From assembly GCA_018265615.1 (NCBI GenBank), contig JABLYX010000046.1, positions 1 to 18,630 of the forward strand: DNA of 18,630 nucleotides, read 5' to 3'. Within the stretch, counting starts at the first letter, position 1; the number at the start of each line of letters is the position of its first letter. This DNA comes from Lentisphaeria bacterium (GTDB taxonomy: Bacteria; Verrucomicrobiota; Lentisphaeria; Victivallales; Victivallaceae). A model generated the notes under the pieces. That model ran no database searches and had not been told where the DNA came from. It was given only the letters and a program-made list of their open reading frames with translations. The position numbers and the translations under genes were made by a program. Below, in pieces: positions 6,395 through 13,483 of this stretch.

Positions 6395-6426
6395 GTGTCC
6401 CGATGTGATAGTCGTGACACTTTTTT
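6395..6426 (+). terminator. Rho-independent terminator of the sigma/kinase operon
   Basis: GTGTC (6395-6399) pairs with GACAC (6416-6420) and CGA (6401-6403) with TCG (6412-6414), across one mismatch, around an 8-base loop; TTTTTT follows (6421-6426). It lies about 150 bases after the kinase stop codon. Confidence 0.6.
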
Positions 6427-6430
6427 CGCA

Positions 6431-6475
6431 TTTTTCTTCTTCTCTTCTTTTTTTCTTCTCCCTTTTTTCTTTCTC
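6431..6475. repeat. Uninterrupted 45-base pyrimidine tract
   Basis: All 45 bases on the plus strand are C or T, mostly T, in a TTCTTCTCTTC-like pattern; extending back to 6420 adds only two purines. Such tracts can form triple-stranded DNA or melt easily. The apparent Lys/Glu-rich or Phe/Ser-rich reading frames over it are composition artefacts. Confidence 0.85.
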
Positions 6476-6531
6476 AAAAAACTATCACAACCATCACGAT
6501 ATAACGTAACTGAGTTACAATCAAACAATAA

Positions 6532-6567
6532 AGGCGTGACGAAATCACCACGGAAATTATCACGCCT
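6532..6567 (-). terminator. Probable terminator of the primase gene
   Basis: On the minus strand AGGCGTGA (6567-6560... read 5' from 6567) pairs with TCACGCCT (ending at 6532), eight perfect pairs around a 20-base loop. A T-rich tail with the pattern TTATTGTTTG follows. It starts 13 bases past the stop codon at 6580. Confidence 0.5.
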
Positions 6568-6579
6568 CTATCACGTTTA

Positions 6580-8775
6580 TTACGCCCCCATTTTGGAACG
6601 CTTCCCGCATCCAGCCTTCTGGATTATTCCGGTTCCGGAATCCCTGCCGGTCCAGAGGAATCCCAGCCCCCAATCTCTATGACGGTGAGTGGATAATTCT
6701 TTCAGCATGGATTTGTCCACCAGATTTTTAGCCAGTTGGAGCAGGAACTTCTTTCCGCATTTGAGGTCGGTTGCCTCCCTGACGATATTAGCCATGACCG
6801 TATTCCTGATGAACAGTTTTTCTGTGTCCGGATTATGGCCGCACTCATGCAGATATCCTTTAAGACCATCCGCAATGAGTTCAAGTTCATCCAACTCCGT
6901 GTCGTTGCTTTTACGGCGCTCTTGCAGAAGTGCGGCAACGCCCGGAAAATCAATGCCCGGCACTTTGGCAAGAACTTCAGCTTCCCAGCTGCCCCAGCGT
7001 GAAGTTGACTGGAATGAAGGCGTTTCCCGCTTCAGATAGCTGAGCAGTGTTGAGATTATCACCAGATACTCTTCTTCGATGAAACGGTTCAGCCGCATCT
7101 TCCATGATGAAGCATATTCCGGACGTTTCAAGGAAATGGAAACGCAACGGCTGGCAAAATCACTGTCGAAGTCGGGACTGTTCATCGTCATTATCCAGAC
7201 AAGGTTGTTTTGCAGGGAAGCCTCAGCTGAATAAAGCTTATGCCCGGATATCGTCTCCAAGGTGAACAGAGCCGCAATTTCCCCATTGGAGATTCGGCTG
7301 CTGCCGGAAGTCTCATTATCGAACATCACCACTCGTTTCTGCGATGCCCCGGATGAAAGAAGCCGGGTAATCAACTTCTGGGCGTTCTCCTTGGTGGAGG
7401 CCTGAATCGGAGTTTGACGGATGATTTTGGCAGCAGTTTCCGCCAGTGTACTTTTTCCCACACCCCGGCCATCCCTGCTGGTGATGGCGAACGGTGCGCG
7501 TTGCCCCGGCGCTCCTCCCCAGAGAACGGTCATGAACAGAGCCAATATCAGACTGCGGTCTTCCGGGGTTGCCGGAGTGAAGAAGTCCAGCAATTCGTCA
7601 ATAATTCCATCATTCGGAAGCGGTAATTCCGGTGTCAGATAGTAGATTCCGGGCAGAAGCGGATAGTGCGGAATGTATTCAACGGCAGAAAACCGTTGCA
7701 CCCGTTCATGGATTGAGCTCAGCAATTCCTCTCGGCTCATAAAACCGGGGCCTTTTTTCCAATCGGGATTATCCTGATATTCATTGCCGAGATAGCCGAA
7801 CAAATCGGCCTGAGTCCTGATGACCTGTAGAGGCGACTGCTCGCGGGGCAGTACGACAAGTTCCCCATTGATGTTCGCAACCTTACCCTCAAGCAATTGT
7901 TGAATTCGTCCTGTCACCTGATGATAGGGCAACGGTTTTACCTTGGTCGAACTCTCTCCCTCCTCATTGACTGATTTTTCAAGGCTGTAATTCAACTTAG
8001 CGAGAGTCTTTTTCCGCTTCGGAGGTATATTATATGAGAAGACGCTTTCCACCGTTTTCAGGGCCTCGGCTTCATCATAGGGAGGGTCGCATTTCCGGCA
8101 GAAATCAGGAACTGCGGCTCTCGCTTCTTCTACGGATGTTTCCTCGTTACGAAGTTGCCGGATGAATTCAAAGAGTATGCTATTGCGGGAACCTTCCGGG
8201 ATTTTCCCCGCAGTAAGCCAAGAAATATCCTTCTTCACGGCTTTCTTCTTTGATTTGAGAAGAGCGTCATAATATTCCCGTTTGAACGGCAGGGGTTCCA
8301 CATCGTTGACGACCTCATAGACACCGCCAGTGTAATGAACCGAAGGCGGGGCAACAACCTGCTTGCCGTTGCTCATCAGGTCTCCCCAGCCGGTCGTTTT
8401 GACGTTATGGGAAGGCGGAGTAAAACCATCCAGCCTGAAATAGTAGTGACACTTCCATTCCGGGGCATTGTTCCGGCGAACGATGTAGGTATTCCGGCAC
8501 TCCGGGAATTTTTCAAGGAACCGGTCGAAGACCTCCGGCACATCAATATCAAGGACGACCAGACCGGAAACCTCTCCGGTTATGACTCCGACGTTGTAGC
8601 CTTTGTCATTATCCCAATAGGTCTTGGCCGTCTCCATATCCCGGACTGGATTCTTGGTCCACTGGGGCCGGAATGGATTCTTGCCGGAAGCTTTGTTGCC
8701 GGATTCGGGGGCGCCAACCGGAGTTACCCCCCAGCCGCGATTCAGGTAGCTTTTGATTTGCTGCATCTTATCCAT
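6580..8775 (-). CDS. Prim-Pol primase/polymerase fused to PriCT-like and ATPase (helicase-like) domains
   Basis: The 731-residue protein starts MDKMQQIKSYL, with AGGAGG 7 bases upstream; a longer frame to 8895 overlaps the preceding gene and lacks a ribosome binding site. Residues about 5-165 are an archaeo-eukaryotic primase-like Prim-Pol domain: VVLDID (73-78, metal-binding Asp76 and Asp78), CHYYFR with His110, and GKQVVAPPSVHYTGG (137-151). Residues about 185-250 match a PriCT-1-like helical domain (GSRNSILFEFIRQLR; EAEALKTVESVF). The C-terminal ATPase has GRGVGKST (436-443), Walker B-like VVMFDNE (482-488), a sensor Asn in MTMNSPD (530-536) and a candidate arginine finger Arg543. It would prime and unwind DNA in element replication. 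It lies two bases after the broken HTH frame. Confidence 0.88.
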   Translation of the reverse strand: MDKMQQIKSYLNRGWGVTPVGAPESGNKASGKNPFRPQWTKNPVRDMETAKTYWDNDKGYNVGVITGEVSGLVVLDIDVPEVFDRFLEKFPECRNTYIVRRNNAPEWKCHYYFRLDGFTPPSHNVKTTGWGDLMSNGKQVVAPPSVHYTGGVYEVVNDVEPLPFKREYYDALLKSKKKAVKKDISWLTAGKIPEGSRNSILFEFIRQLRNEETSVEEARAAVPDFCRKCDPPYDEAEALKTVESVFSYNIPPKRKKTLAKLNYSLEKSVNEEGESSTKVKPLPYHQVTGRIQQLLEGKVANINGELVVLPREQSPLQVIRTQADLFGYLGNEYQDNPDWKKGPGFMSREELLSSIHERVQRFSAVEYIPHYPLLPGIYYLTPELPLPNDGIIDELLDFFTPATPEDRSLILALFMTVLWGGAPGQRAPFAITSRDGRGVGKSTLAETAAKIIRQTPIQASTKENAQKLITRLLSSGASQKRVVMFDNETSGSSRISNGEIAALFTLETISGHKLYSAEASLQNNLVWIMTMNSPDFDSDFASRCVSISLKRPEYASSWKMRLNRFIEEEYLVIISTLLSYLKRETPSFQSTSRWGSWEAEVLAKVPGIDFPGVAALLQERRKSNDTELDELELIADGLKGYLHECGHNPDTEKLFIRNTVMANIVREATDLKCGKKFLLQLAKNLVDKSMLKELSTHRHRDWGLGFLWTGRDSGTGIIQKAGCGKRSKMGA

Positions 8776-8777
8776 GA

Positions 8778-9083
8778 TTACGCCTCCTCTCTTGTTGGGG
8801 TGTCGGGCATCCCGATGACAAAGCGTTTCAGGTCCTCCGGCAGGAAGAAACGGCGACCGTTCAGGCGGTAGGAACGCAATCCCTGCTAACGCCATATCCA
8901 GATGGTGCTTCGGGAGATATTGCCGCAGAACTTGCGGGCTTCCGCTTCGGAGAGGAATCCCGAAGGGGCCTGGGCCAAAGGTTGTGCTTTCGGCGTAAGG
9001 GCAAGCATCGCCTGTTCCAACACCTCATCCGAAAACGTTCCGGTTGCGAGTTTCGCAATCAACTGTTCTTTCTGATTAGCCAT
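8778..9083 (-). pseudogene. Excisionase-like HTH_17 protein broken by one in-frame TAG
   Basis: The start MANQKEQL at 9083 has AAGGAG 9 bases upstream. After 65 residues, within the helix-turn-helix (SGFLSEAEARKFCGNISRST then IWIWR), a TAG stands at 8888-8886. The same frame continues without another stop as QGLRSYRLNGRRFFLPEDL and on to a TAA at 8780-8778. Together they form one complete AlpA/excisionase-type HTH_17 domain of about 101 residues; in relatives the position after W-x-W-R usually holds Lys or Glu, so AAG or GAG to TAG would explain it. The rest of the wing is well preserved. Either a recent nonsense mutation (the first 65 residues may still be made) or suppression. The family controls excision or early transcription in integrated elements. 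Confidence 0.75.
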
Positions 9084-9115
9084 AATATAAATCTCCTTCA
9101 TATTACATGGTTGCG

Positions 9116-9154
9116 ATTATAGCTAACCAATCATCAACGCTGCCGATTCGGCAG
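9116..9154 (-). promoter_or_regulatory. Operator-like palindrome and -10 box before the HTH gene
   Basis: CTGCCGA (9140-9146) and TCGGCAG (9148-9154) form a perfect 15-base palindrome, extended by CAAC/GTTG with a one-base offset. On the minus strand a TATAAT (9121-9116) lies 18 bases further downstream, about 33 bases before the start codon at 9083. The palindrome would cover the -35 region, for which no consensus is present, as expected for a regulated promoter. Confidence 0.5.
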
Positions 9155-9243
9155 GTTGTGATTCCAACTACATATAATAGGAAAATCCGACATCAAAACA
9201 CACTGGCGGATATGAAAAAAGTTTGAAATTTCTTTTCTGAGCA

Positions 9244-9286
9244 GAAAAAATCCCCGACAGACAGGGCACTTTCCCCTGCTGCCGGG
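9244..9286 (-). terminator. Strong terminator of the integrase gene
   Basis: On the minus strand CCCGGCAG (9286-9279) pairs with CTGTCGGG (9260-9253) with one G-U, and CAGGG (9278-9274) with CCCTG (9266-9262) continues the stem around a 7-base loop. A seven-base T-run precedes position 9244 on that strand after GGA. It lies 6 bases past the integrase stop. Confidence 0.85.
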
Positions 9287-9292
9287 AGGGCG

Positions 9293-10753
9293 TTACGCCG
9301 CCTGAAGCTCCTGCCGTATCTTTTGAATTTCGTCCTCCTCAATAATTTTATTGCAGACCCGCCTGCTTCTGAGGACGCCGAATTTGTCCATCCAGTTTTT
9401 TACCGCCACATCGGAGATATTATAGATGAGCCCGATGGTTCGGTTGCTGTATCGGTTAACGAGCCGGGAAAGTGCTTCCGGTGTCGGGCGCAATGGTTGT
9501 ATCTTCTTTGCCTCTTCGGGGACTTCAAAGTTGATTTCCTCTGTCACGGCAAAGAGCTTTTTGCAACGCGCATCCATATCTCCGCGAGCTTTCTCCAACA
9601 TTTTTGTGTAAAGTTTTATCATCTCCACCGATTCCCAGCAAAAGATGCGCATCGCGTCACGCATAGGGCAATCTCTGGCGGCCAGCCATGACATCAACGT
9701 AGTCCGGAAAGAGTGAAAACCGTAGATGCAACCGTTACGCTGTCGCCTGAGCCCCTCTTTTGAGAGCTGGGTAGTCTCCTTGCCAAGAGCTTCTTTAAAG
9801 ATTTTCGTGCATTTCTTGTAGACTTCTTTGTCGTTGTACTCATTAGCAATAACCGGATTGACGTAAGAAGATACCCTATCTTGCATTCGGCGTTGAAGAA
9901 GTTCCATAAGATTGGCTGATATCGGAATTCTTGCTGTCGAACCGGCACACTTACGCATTGTTTTATGAGGGTGAAACTCAATAAAACCGGTTTTGAAATC
10001 AACATGTTCCCATTTGAGAAGGCAACAGTCTTTCAGCCTTGCGCCAATACTTGCGCCGACGATAAACAAATCTATATAGTCCTGACCATAATTTGCCACT
10101 GTTTTCATTACCGCATCCAGCATATGGAGCGCCAAGGGCATGTGGGTTGATTCGGAACCATCTGATTTCGGCTTGCGCCTGACGATGTCGGGATGAAAAG
10201 GGTCTCCGTTCGGCAACTGGTGATTGACTGAGACACAACGAAAGACGTTCGATAAAAGGTTGACTTTTTTATTGAACGTGGTCCCCCGGATATGGGTGCT
10301 GTTCCACAAATGCAGTGCATAATCTACGGAAATATCATTGCTGATTTCATCCATGTATCTGAGCTTTTTCTGCTCGCACCATGCTTTGAAATGGGCGTAG
10401 TTGCTGCGGATGTGCTTCTGACGGCGAAGCGAGTTATCCAACTGTTCGGGATTTCTCTTAAGCCAGTAGTCAAAACCTTCCTGAAACGTCAGACGGGGAA
10501 TTTCGAGGCCGTCCACCACTTCGGAAAGATTGCGGATGACTTTGATGGCGTTCTGCCGTTTGCGAGTGATGAGTTCGGCTCCCACCGTTTCCGAGGCGAC
10601 GGCACGGTCCCGGAAGGCCACGGCTTCCTGATAGTTACTGGTTCCGGTGTAGAAAGTCTTGCGCTTTCCGTTGACGAGGCGGCGAAACGTCCATTCGCCA
10701 TTCGGGGGACATCTTTGTTCCAGCGTCGGTGCTTTTGATTTTGTTCTCGGCAT
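9293..10753 (-). CDS. Tyrosine recombinase (integrase) with a C-terminal extension
   Basis: The 486-residue protein starts MPRTKSKAP; AAGGAG lies about 8 bases upstream, whereas the longer frame to 10810 has no ribosome binding site. An SAM-like core-binding domain (about residues 85-185) precedes the catalytic domain, which shows Arg239 (GARLKDCCLLKW), Lys264 (PHKTMRK), His347 and Arg350 (GFHSFRT), Trp373 in place of the second His, and nucleophile Tyr382 (KLYTKML). All five functions needed for strand exchange are present. Residues about 425-486 form an added helical tail (RYSNRTIGLIYNISDVAVKN, then WMDKFGVL) resembling a small helix-turn-helix. The gene faces away from the tRNA whose 3' end is the likely attachment site. 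Confidence 0.92.
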   Translation of the reverse strand: MPRTKSKAPTLEQRCPPNGEWTFRRLVNGKRKTFYTGTSNYQEAVAFRDRAVASETVGAELITRKRQNAIKVIRNLSEVVDGLEIPRLTFQEGFDYWLKRNPEQLDNSLRRQKHIRSNYAHFKAWCEQKKLRYMDEISNDISVDYALHLWNSTHIRGTTFNKKVNLLSNVFRCVSVNHQLPNGDPFHPDIVRRKPKSDGSESTHMPLALHMLDAVMKTVANYGQDYIDLFIVGASIGARLKDCCLLKWEHVDFKTGFIEFHPHKTMRKCAGSTARIPISANLMELLQRRMQDRVSSYVNPVIANEYNDKEVYKKCTKIFKEALGKETTQLSKEGLRRQRNGCIYGFHSFRTTLMSWLAARDCPMRDAMRIFCWESVEMIKLYTKMLEKARGDMDARCKKLFAVTEEINFEVPEEAKKIQPLRPTPEALSRLVNRYSNRTIGLIYNISDVAVKNWMDKFGVLRSRRVCNKIIEEDEIQKIRQELQAA

Positions 10754-10770
10754 TTTCTTATCTCCTTTGT

Positions 10771-10791
10771 TTCGGTAATTATAATACCGAA
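10771..10791 (-). promoter_or_regulatory. Integrase promoter -10 inside an inverted repeat
   Basis: TTCGGTA (10771-10777) and TACCGAA (10785-10791) are perfect inverted copies seven bases apart. The spacer provides a minus-strand TATAAT (10783-10778), 25 bases before the start codon at 10753. The -35 region is T-rich but not consensus. A repressor bound to this repeat would block the -10 box. Confidence 0.5.
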
Positions 10792-10916
10792 TGAGATAAG
10801 ACAAAAACACACACCGCTCTTAAAAAATCAAGGATATTGGCTACAATATTGGCACAGAACGCACTTTTTGCGGGTTCCAGATTGGAGGGTTATCCTTGTT
10901 TTGAGGTGAAAAAGAA

Positions 10917-10993
10917 TGGTACACCCGACGAGATTCGAACTCATGACCTTCTACTCCGGAGGCAGACGCTCTATCCAGCTGAGCTACGGGTGC
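10917..10993 (-). tRNA. tRNA-Arg (anticodon CCG), with encoded CCA
   Basis: The minus strand folds as a full cloverleaf: acceptor GCACCCG with CGGGTGT (one G-U at the end), D-stem GCTC/GAGC, anticodon stem TCTGC/GTAGA with loop CTCCGGA giving anticodon CCG for codon CGG, variable loop AGGTC, T-stem ATGAG/CTCGT with loop TTCGAAT, discriminator A and CCA (10919-10917). The structure is intact on the side facing the integrase, as expected when an element inserts at a tRNA 3' end and restores it. Confidence 0.96.
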
Positions 10994-11011
10994 CCATATC
11001 AGTTACCTCCT

Positions 11012-11017
11012 AATATA
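11012..11017 (-). promoter_or_regulatory. Possible -10 box of the tRNA gene
   Basis: A minus-strand TATATT lies 19 bases before the mature tRNA 5' end, giving a leader of about 12 bases. The -35 region (CTTTAA at about 17 bases) is weak. Confidence 0.35.
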
Positions 11018-11093
11018 GCTGTTGTTTACGATTTTTAAAGCCGCTTTTTACAAAAACTGTGATTTTTTTGGCTCCGGTCCGCTTTCTTTCAGG

Positions 11094-11119
11094 CGAAATC
11101 CGGGATTTCGGTCTATATT
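11094..11119 (+). promoter_or_regulatory. Operator-like 17-base palindrome before the GH78 gene
   Basis: CGAAATCC (11094-11101) and GGATTTCG (11103-11110) are perfect inverted copies around one base. A TATATT (11114-11119), or TATTAT two bases later, follows at once, placing the palindrome over the -35 region of a promoter about 45 bases before the start codon at 11168. A repressor or activator for the glycosidase gene is likely; whether it is the regulator at 13484 is not shown. Confidence 0.5.
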
Positions 11120-11167
11120 ATCCGTGCTGTCATGAATTGCAGGCAATCGCTTCAACAGGAGAAAACC

Positions 11168-13279
11168 ATGTTCTTTATCGGTGGTCCCGGCAATGCTTTC
11201 TGCCGGAAGGTCCTTGTTCTCGACAAACCCGTCGCGGCGGCTTTTGCGACCGTCATCGCGGATCCGCACTCCTATGCCTATCCCTCCTGGATGGAGCAGC
11301 CCGGCATGGAGCACAACTGGCTGTTGGCCGGCAGCTTCATCAAATACCGGTTCTACGTCAACGGGCGCATGGCCGGAATCGGCCCCGTCCGACCGATCAG
11401 AACCGAACGGGCGGTGGAAACCCATTTCACTCTGACCGGAACCCTGCATAAGGGGGTCAATGTTCTCGGTGTCATTTCACGCGGTGAAAGGTTCGGATTC
11501 GCCATGGTGATCCGGGTCGATTTCACCGACGGATCATTCGGGGAATTTGTCACCGGCGCCGATTGGAGGGTGCTTCCGGCCAATGAAATCTACTCCCCGT
11601 TCTGTTGGCGGAAGCCTGCGCTCTCCTTCCTGAAGGGGAGTTTCGGACCGGGCGAGCAGCCGGAACATATCGATGGCGAACGCTTTCCGTACGGATGGCT
11701 TTCCCCCGACTTCGACGATTCCGGCTGGGAGCCGGCGGTTTGTCAGGCGGACGATAAGGCGTATGAGCTTGAACCCTCCCTCGTTCCGGCGTATGAGGAG
11801 ACGCGCGTCGCTCCGGCGAAGATCGATTACCTTCCGGACGGGCGCATCGTGATCGATTTCGGCCGCCATATCGTCGGCTTCCTCGAGCTTGCGAGCCGCA
11901 AGGCCGGGCTTGTTGAGATCCGCCTCGGCGAAGAGCTGCTGCCGTACGGCGGCGTCCGCTTCCAGATGCGTACCGGCAACTGCTATCAGGAGGGGTGGAG
12001 CTTTCCGCAGGGCGGCGCGCGGCTCTTCCATTTCGGCATCCGCTCGTTCCGTTATGCGGAGCTGGTCGGTTATCCGGGCAGGCTGATTGCGCGCAGCATT
12101 GCGGCAATCGCGCTGAATTCCCCGTTCGAAGAGGGCGATTCGTCATTCGAATGCTCCGATCCGCGTCTGGAGCAGGTGTGGCAGCTCTGCCGGAATTCGG
12201 TCAAATACACGACGCTTGACGTCTATTACGATTGCCCGAGCCGGGAGCGCATGGCGTATGAGGCGGACGCCTATATCAACATGCTGACCCACTTCTCCGT
12301 CGAATCGCGTACGCGCGTGGCGAAGCGGACGATCCTCTATCAGATGAACCATTACACCTGGCCGTGCGAGTGGCGGCTCTTCATGGCTCCTGTGGTTTAT
12401 GAATATTTCATGCACACGGGGGACCTGGAGCTGGTCAGGCAGGTCTACGGCCGCCTTGTCTCCGAATGCAGCTTCCACTCCCTGCTGCGGGACGGACTTG
12501 TGCCGGAGTTCCCGATGCGGGTCATCGTCGACTGGCCGCCCTCCTGCCGCGATGAGTATGAGTTCGGACCGGACAACGCCGTTCCGAACGCGTTTCAGTA
12601 TTGGGCGCTCGACCGGCTTTCGAAGCTGGCCGGCTATCTCGGTAAAAAGAAGGATTCCGCCGGATTCGCGGCCCTTGCCGCTTCTGTAAAACAGGCGTTC
12701 AACACCCGATTGTATGATCCGGAGCAGGGGCTTTTCGTCGACAACTCCGCGAGCCGTCATGCCGGGTTCCATACGAATATGTTCGCGCTCGCATTCGGAG
12801 TTGCGGATACGGATAAAACCGCAAAGGCTGCGGAGTTCATCGACCGCGCCGGAATGCGATGCAGCGTTTACGGCGCGCAATTCTATCTGGATGCGCTGTT
12901 TGAGTGCCGCCGCGCCGATCGTGCCGTCGAACTTATGACGGCGGATTCGGACCGCAGCTGGCTGCATATGATCGAGCTCGGTGCGACCACGGCGACCGAA
13001 GCGTGGAATCCGGAGCTCAAACCGAATATGAGCTTCGTCCATCCGTGGGGAAGCGCTCCGGGGAACATCGTTTCGCGCCGGCTGTTCGGTCTGCGCCCGA
13101 CAGCTCCGGGCTGGAAGGAGTTTTCGTTCGACCCGCAGCCCGGACCGCTCCAGTTCGGCAGCCTGCGGCTCAAGACACCGGCCGGCGTCATTGCCGCCGG
13201 ATTCGACCGGCGTGACGGCGAACTCAAATCGGGGTGTTCGCTGCTGAGAGAAGATGATCCCTGGAAAAATAAGAACTGA
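11168..13279 (+). CDS. GH78 alpha-L-rhamnosidase-like glycoside hydrolase
   Basis: The 703-residue protein starts MFFIGGPGNAF, with AGGAGA 6 bases upstream; an in-frame ATG at 11132 lacks such a site. It has no signal peptide, so it should act in the cytoplasm on imported oligosaccharides. N-terminal beta-sandwich domains carry the family pattern FYVNGRMAGIGPVRP (about 63-76). The six-hairpin domain contains DCPSRERMAYEADA (355-368), which aligns with the GH78 residues Asp355, Glu360 and Asp367, and GATTATEAWNP (605-615) with Glu611; HPWGSAP (625-631) follows. All four catalytic-site acids known from Bacillus RhaB are thus present. Substrate is inferred from family. An FCD-type regulator gene follows in the same direction 204 bases later. 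Confidence 0.88.
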   Translation: MFFIGGPGNAFCRKVLVLDKPVAAAFATVIADPHSYAYPSWMEQPGMEHNWLLAGSFIKYRFYVNGRMAGIGPVRPIRTERAVETHFTLTGTLHKGVNVLGVISRGERFGFAMVIRVDFTDGSFGEFVTGADWRVLPANEIYSPFCWRKPALSFLKGSFGPGEQPEHIDGERFPYGWLSPDFDDSGWEPAVCQADDKAYELEPSLVPAYEETRVAPAKIDYLPDGRIVIDFGRHIVGFLELASRKAGLVEIRLGEELLPYGGVRFQMRTGNCYQEGWSFPQGGARLFHFGIRSFRYAELVGYPGRLIARSIAAIALNSPFEEGDSSFECSDPRLEQVWQLCRNSVKYTTLDVYYDCPSRERMAYEADAYINMLTHFSVESRTRVAKRTILYQMNHYTWPCEWRLFMAPVVYEYFMHTGDLELVRQVYGRLVSECSFHSLLRDGLVPEFPMRVIVDWPPSCRDEYEFGPDNAVPNAFQYWALDRLSKLAGYLGKKKDSAGFAALAASVKQAFNTRLYDPEQGLFVDNSASRHAGFHTNMFALAFGVADTDKTAKAAEFIDRAGMRCSVYGAQFYLDALFECRRADRAVELMTADSDRSWLHMIELGATTATEAWNPELKPNMSFVHPWGSAPGNIVSRRLFGLRPTAPGWKEFSFDPQPGPLQFGSLRLKTPAGVIAAGFDRRDGELKSGCSLLREDDPWKNKN

Positions 13280-13393
13280 ACCGGTAGTCTTTCGGGGCGG
13301 ATAACCGTTGAAGGTTGAAGATTAGTGTGATTCCTTCTTATGGAATTCTCGTAGTATTTGAGCTTATATTTCGAAGTCATGGATGATTAGTCG

Positions 13394-13415
13394 GATTCCT
13401 TTCTGGGATTTTTTT
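13394..13415 (+). terminator. Weak terminator after the GH78 gene
   Basis: GATTCC (13394-13399) pairs with GGGATT (13405-13410) with two G-U pairs around TTTCT, and T residues run to 13415. It lies just upstream of the next promoter, where a terminator would be expected, but the stem is weak. Confidence 0.35.
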
Positions 13416-13426
13416 CTTGATCGTCC

Positions 13427-13454
13427 TTGAAAATATATATTTCTGCGGTATAGT
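13427..13454 (+). promoter_or_regulatory. Promoter of the GntR-family regulator
   Basis: TTGAAA (13427-13432) and TATAGT (13449-13454) are 16 bases apart (TAGTAT at 18 is an alternative). Transcription would start about 22 bases before the GTG start at 13484, so the regulator has its own promoter. Confidence 0.6.
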
Positions 13455-13483
13455 ATGGATGTAGCGTAAAAGGAGATACGGTT

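Larger units (their letters stand above)
6401..6583. other. Cluster of TATCACG-like boxes around a pyrimidine tract, possible origin
   Basis: Close variants of TATCACG recur in both orientations: TGTGATAGT and CGTGAC (6404-6420), CTATCACA (6482-6489), CCATCACG (6491-6498), GCGTGACG (6534-6541), AATCACCA (6543-6550), TTATCACG (6557-6564) and CTATCACG (6568-6575). TGTGATAGT (6404-6412) and ACTATCACA (6481-6489) are exact inverted copies on each side of an A+T-rich pyrimidine tract. Repeated boxes beside an A+T-rich tract and next to a primase gene are typical of iteron origins, but two terminators also use parts of these boxes, so some of the repetition may be stem sequence. Confidence 0.35.
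1..10919. mobile_element. Integrated element in tRNA-Arg(CCG), left end outside the window
   Basis: The stretch left of the tRNA holds a tyrosine integrase whose start lies 164 bases from the tRNA 3' end, an HTH gene of excisionase type, a Prim-Pol/ATPase replication protein, a zeta-type toxin pair and a sigma/kinase pair. It is visibly lower in GC than the genes beyond the tRNA. Tyrosine integrases commonly recombine at tRNA 3' ends, so attachment within about 10917-10950 is inferred. I looked for a second copy of the tRNA 3' end on both strands in 1-10900 and found only chance matches of 8-9 bases, so the left attachment site is probably beyond position 1. No capsid, portal or conjugation genes are visible; it may be an integrative mobilisable element, satellite or plasmid-like element. 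Confidence 0.75.

Noticed and set aside
6346..6528. Lys/Glu-rich and Phe/Ser-rich small frames over the pyrimidine tract
   Set aside because: The composition comes entirely from the 45-base pyrimidine run; no ribosome binding site and no family.
8778..9083. Reassignment of TAG to an amino acid across the whole genome
   Set aside because: Well-supported genes on both strands (ending at 14218 and 14223) use TAG as their stop.
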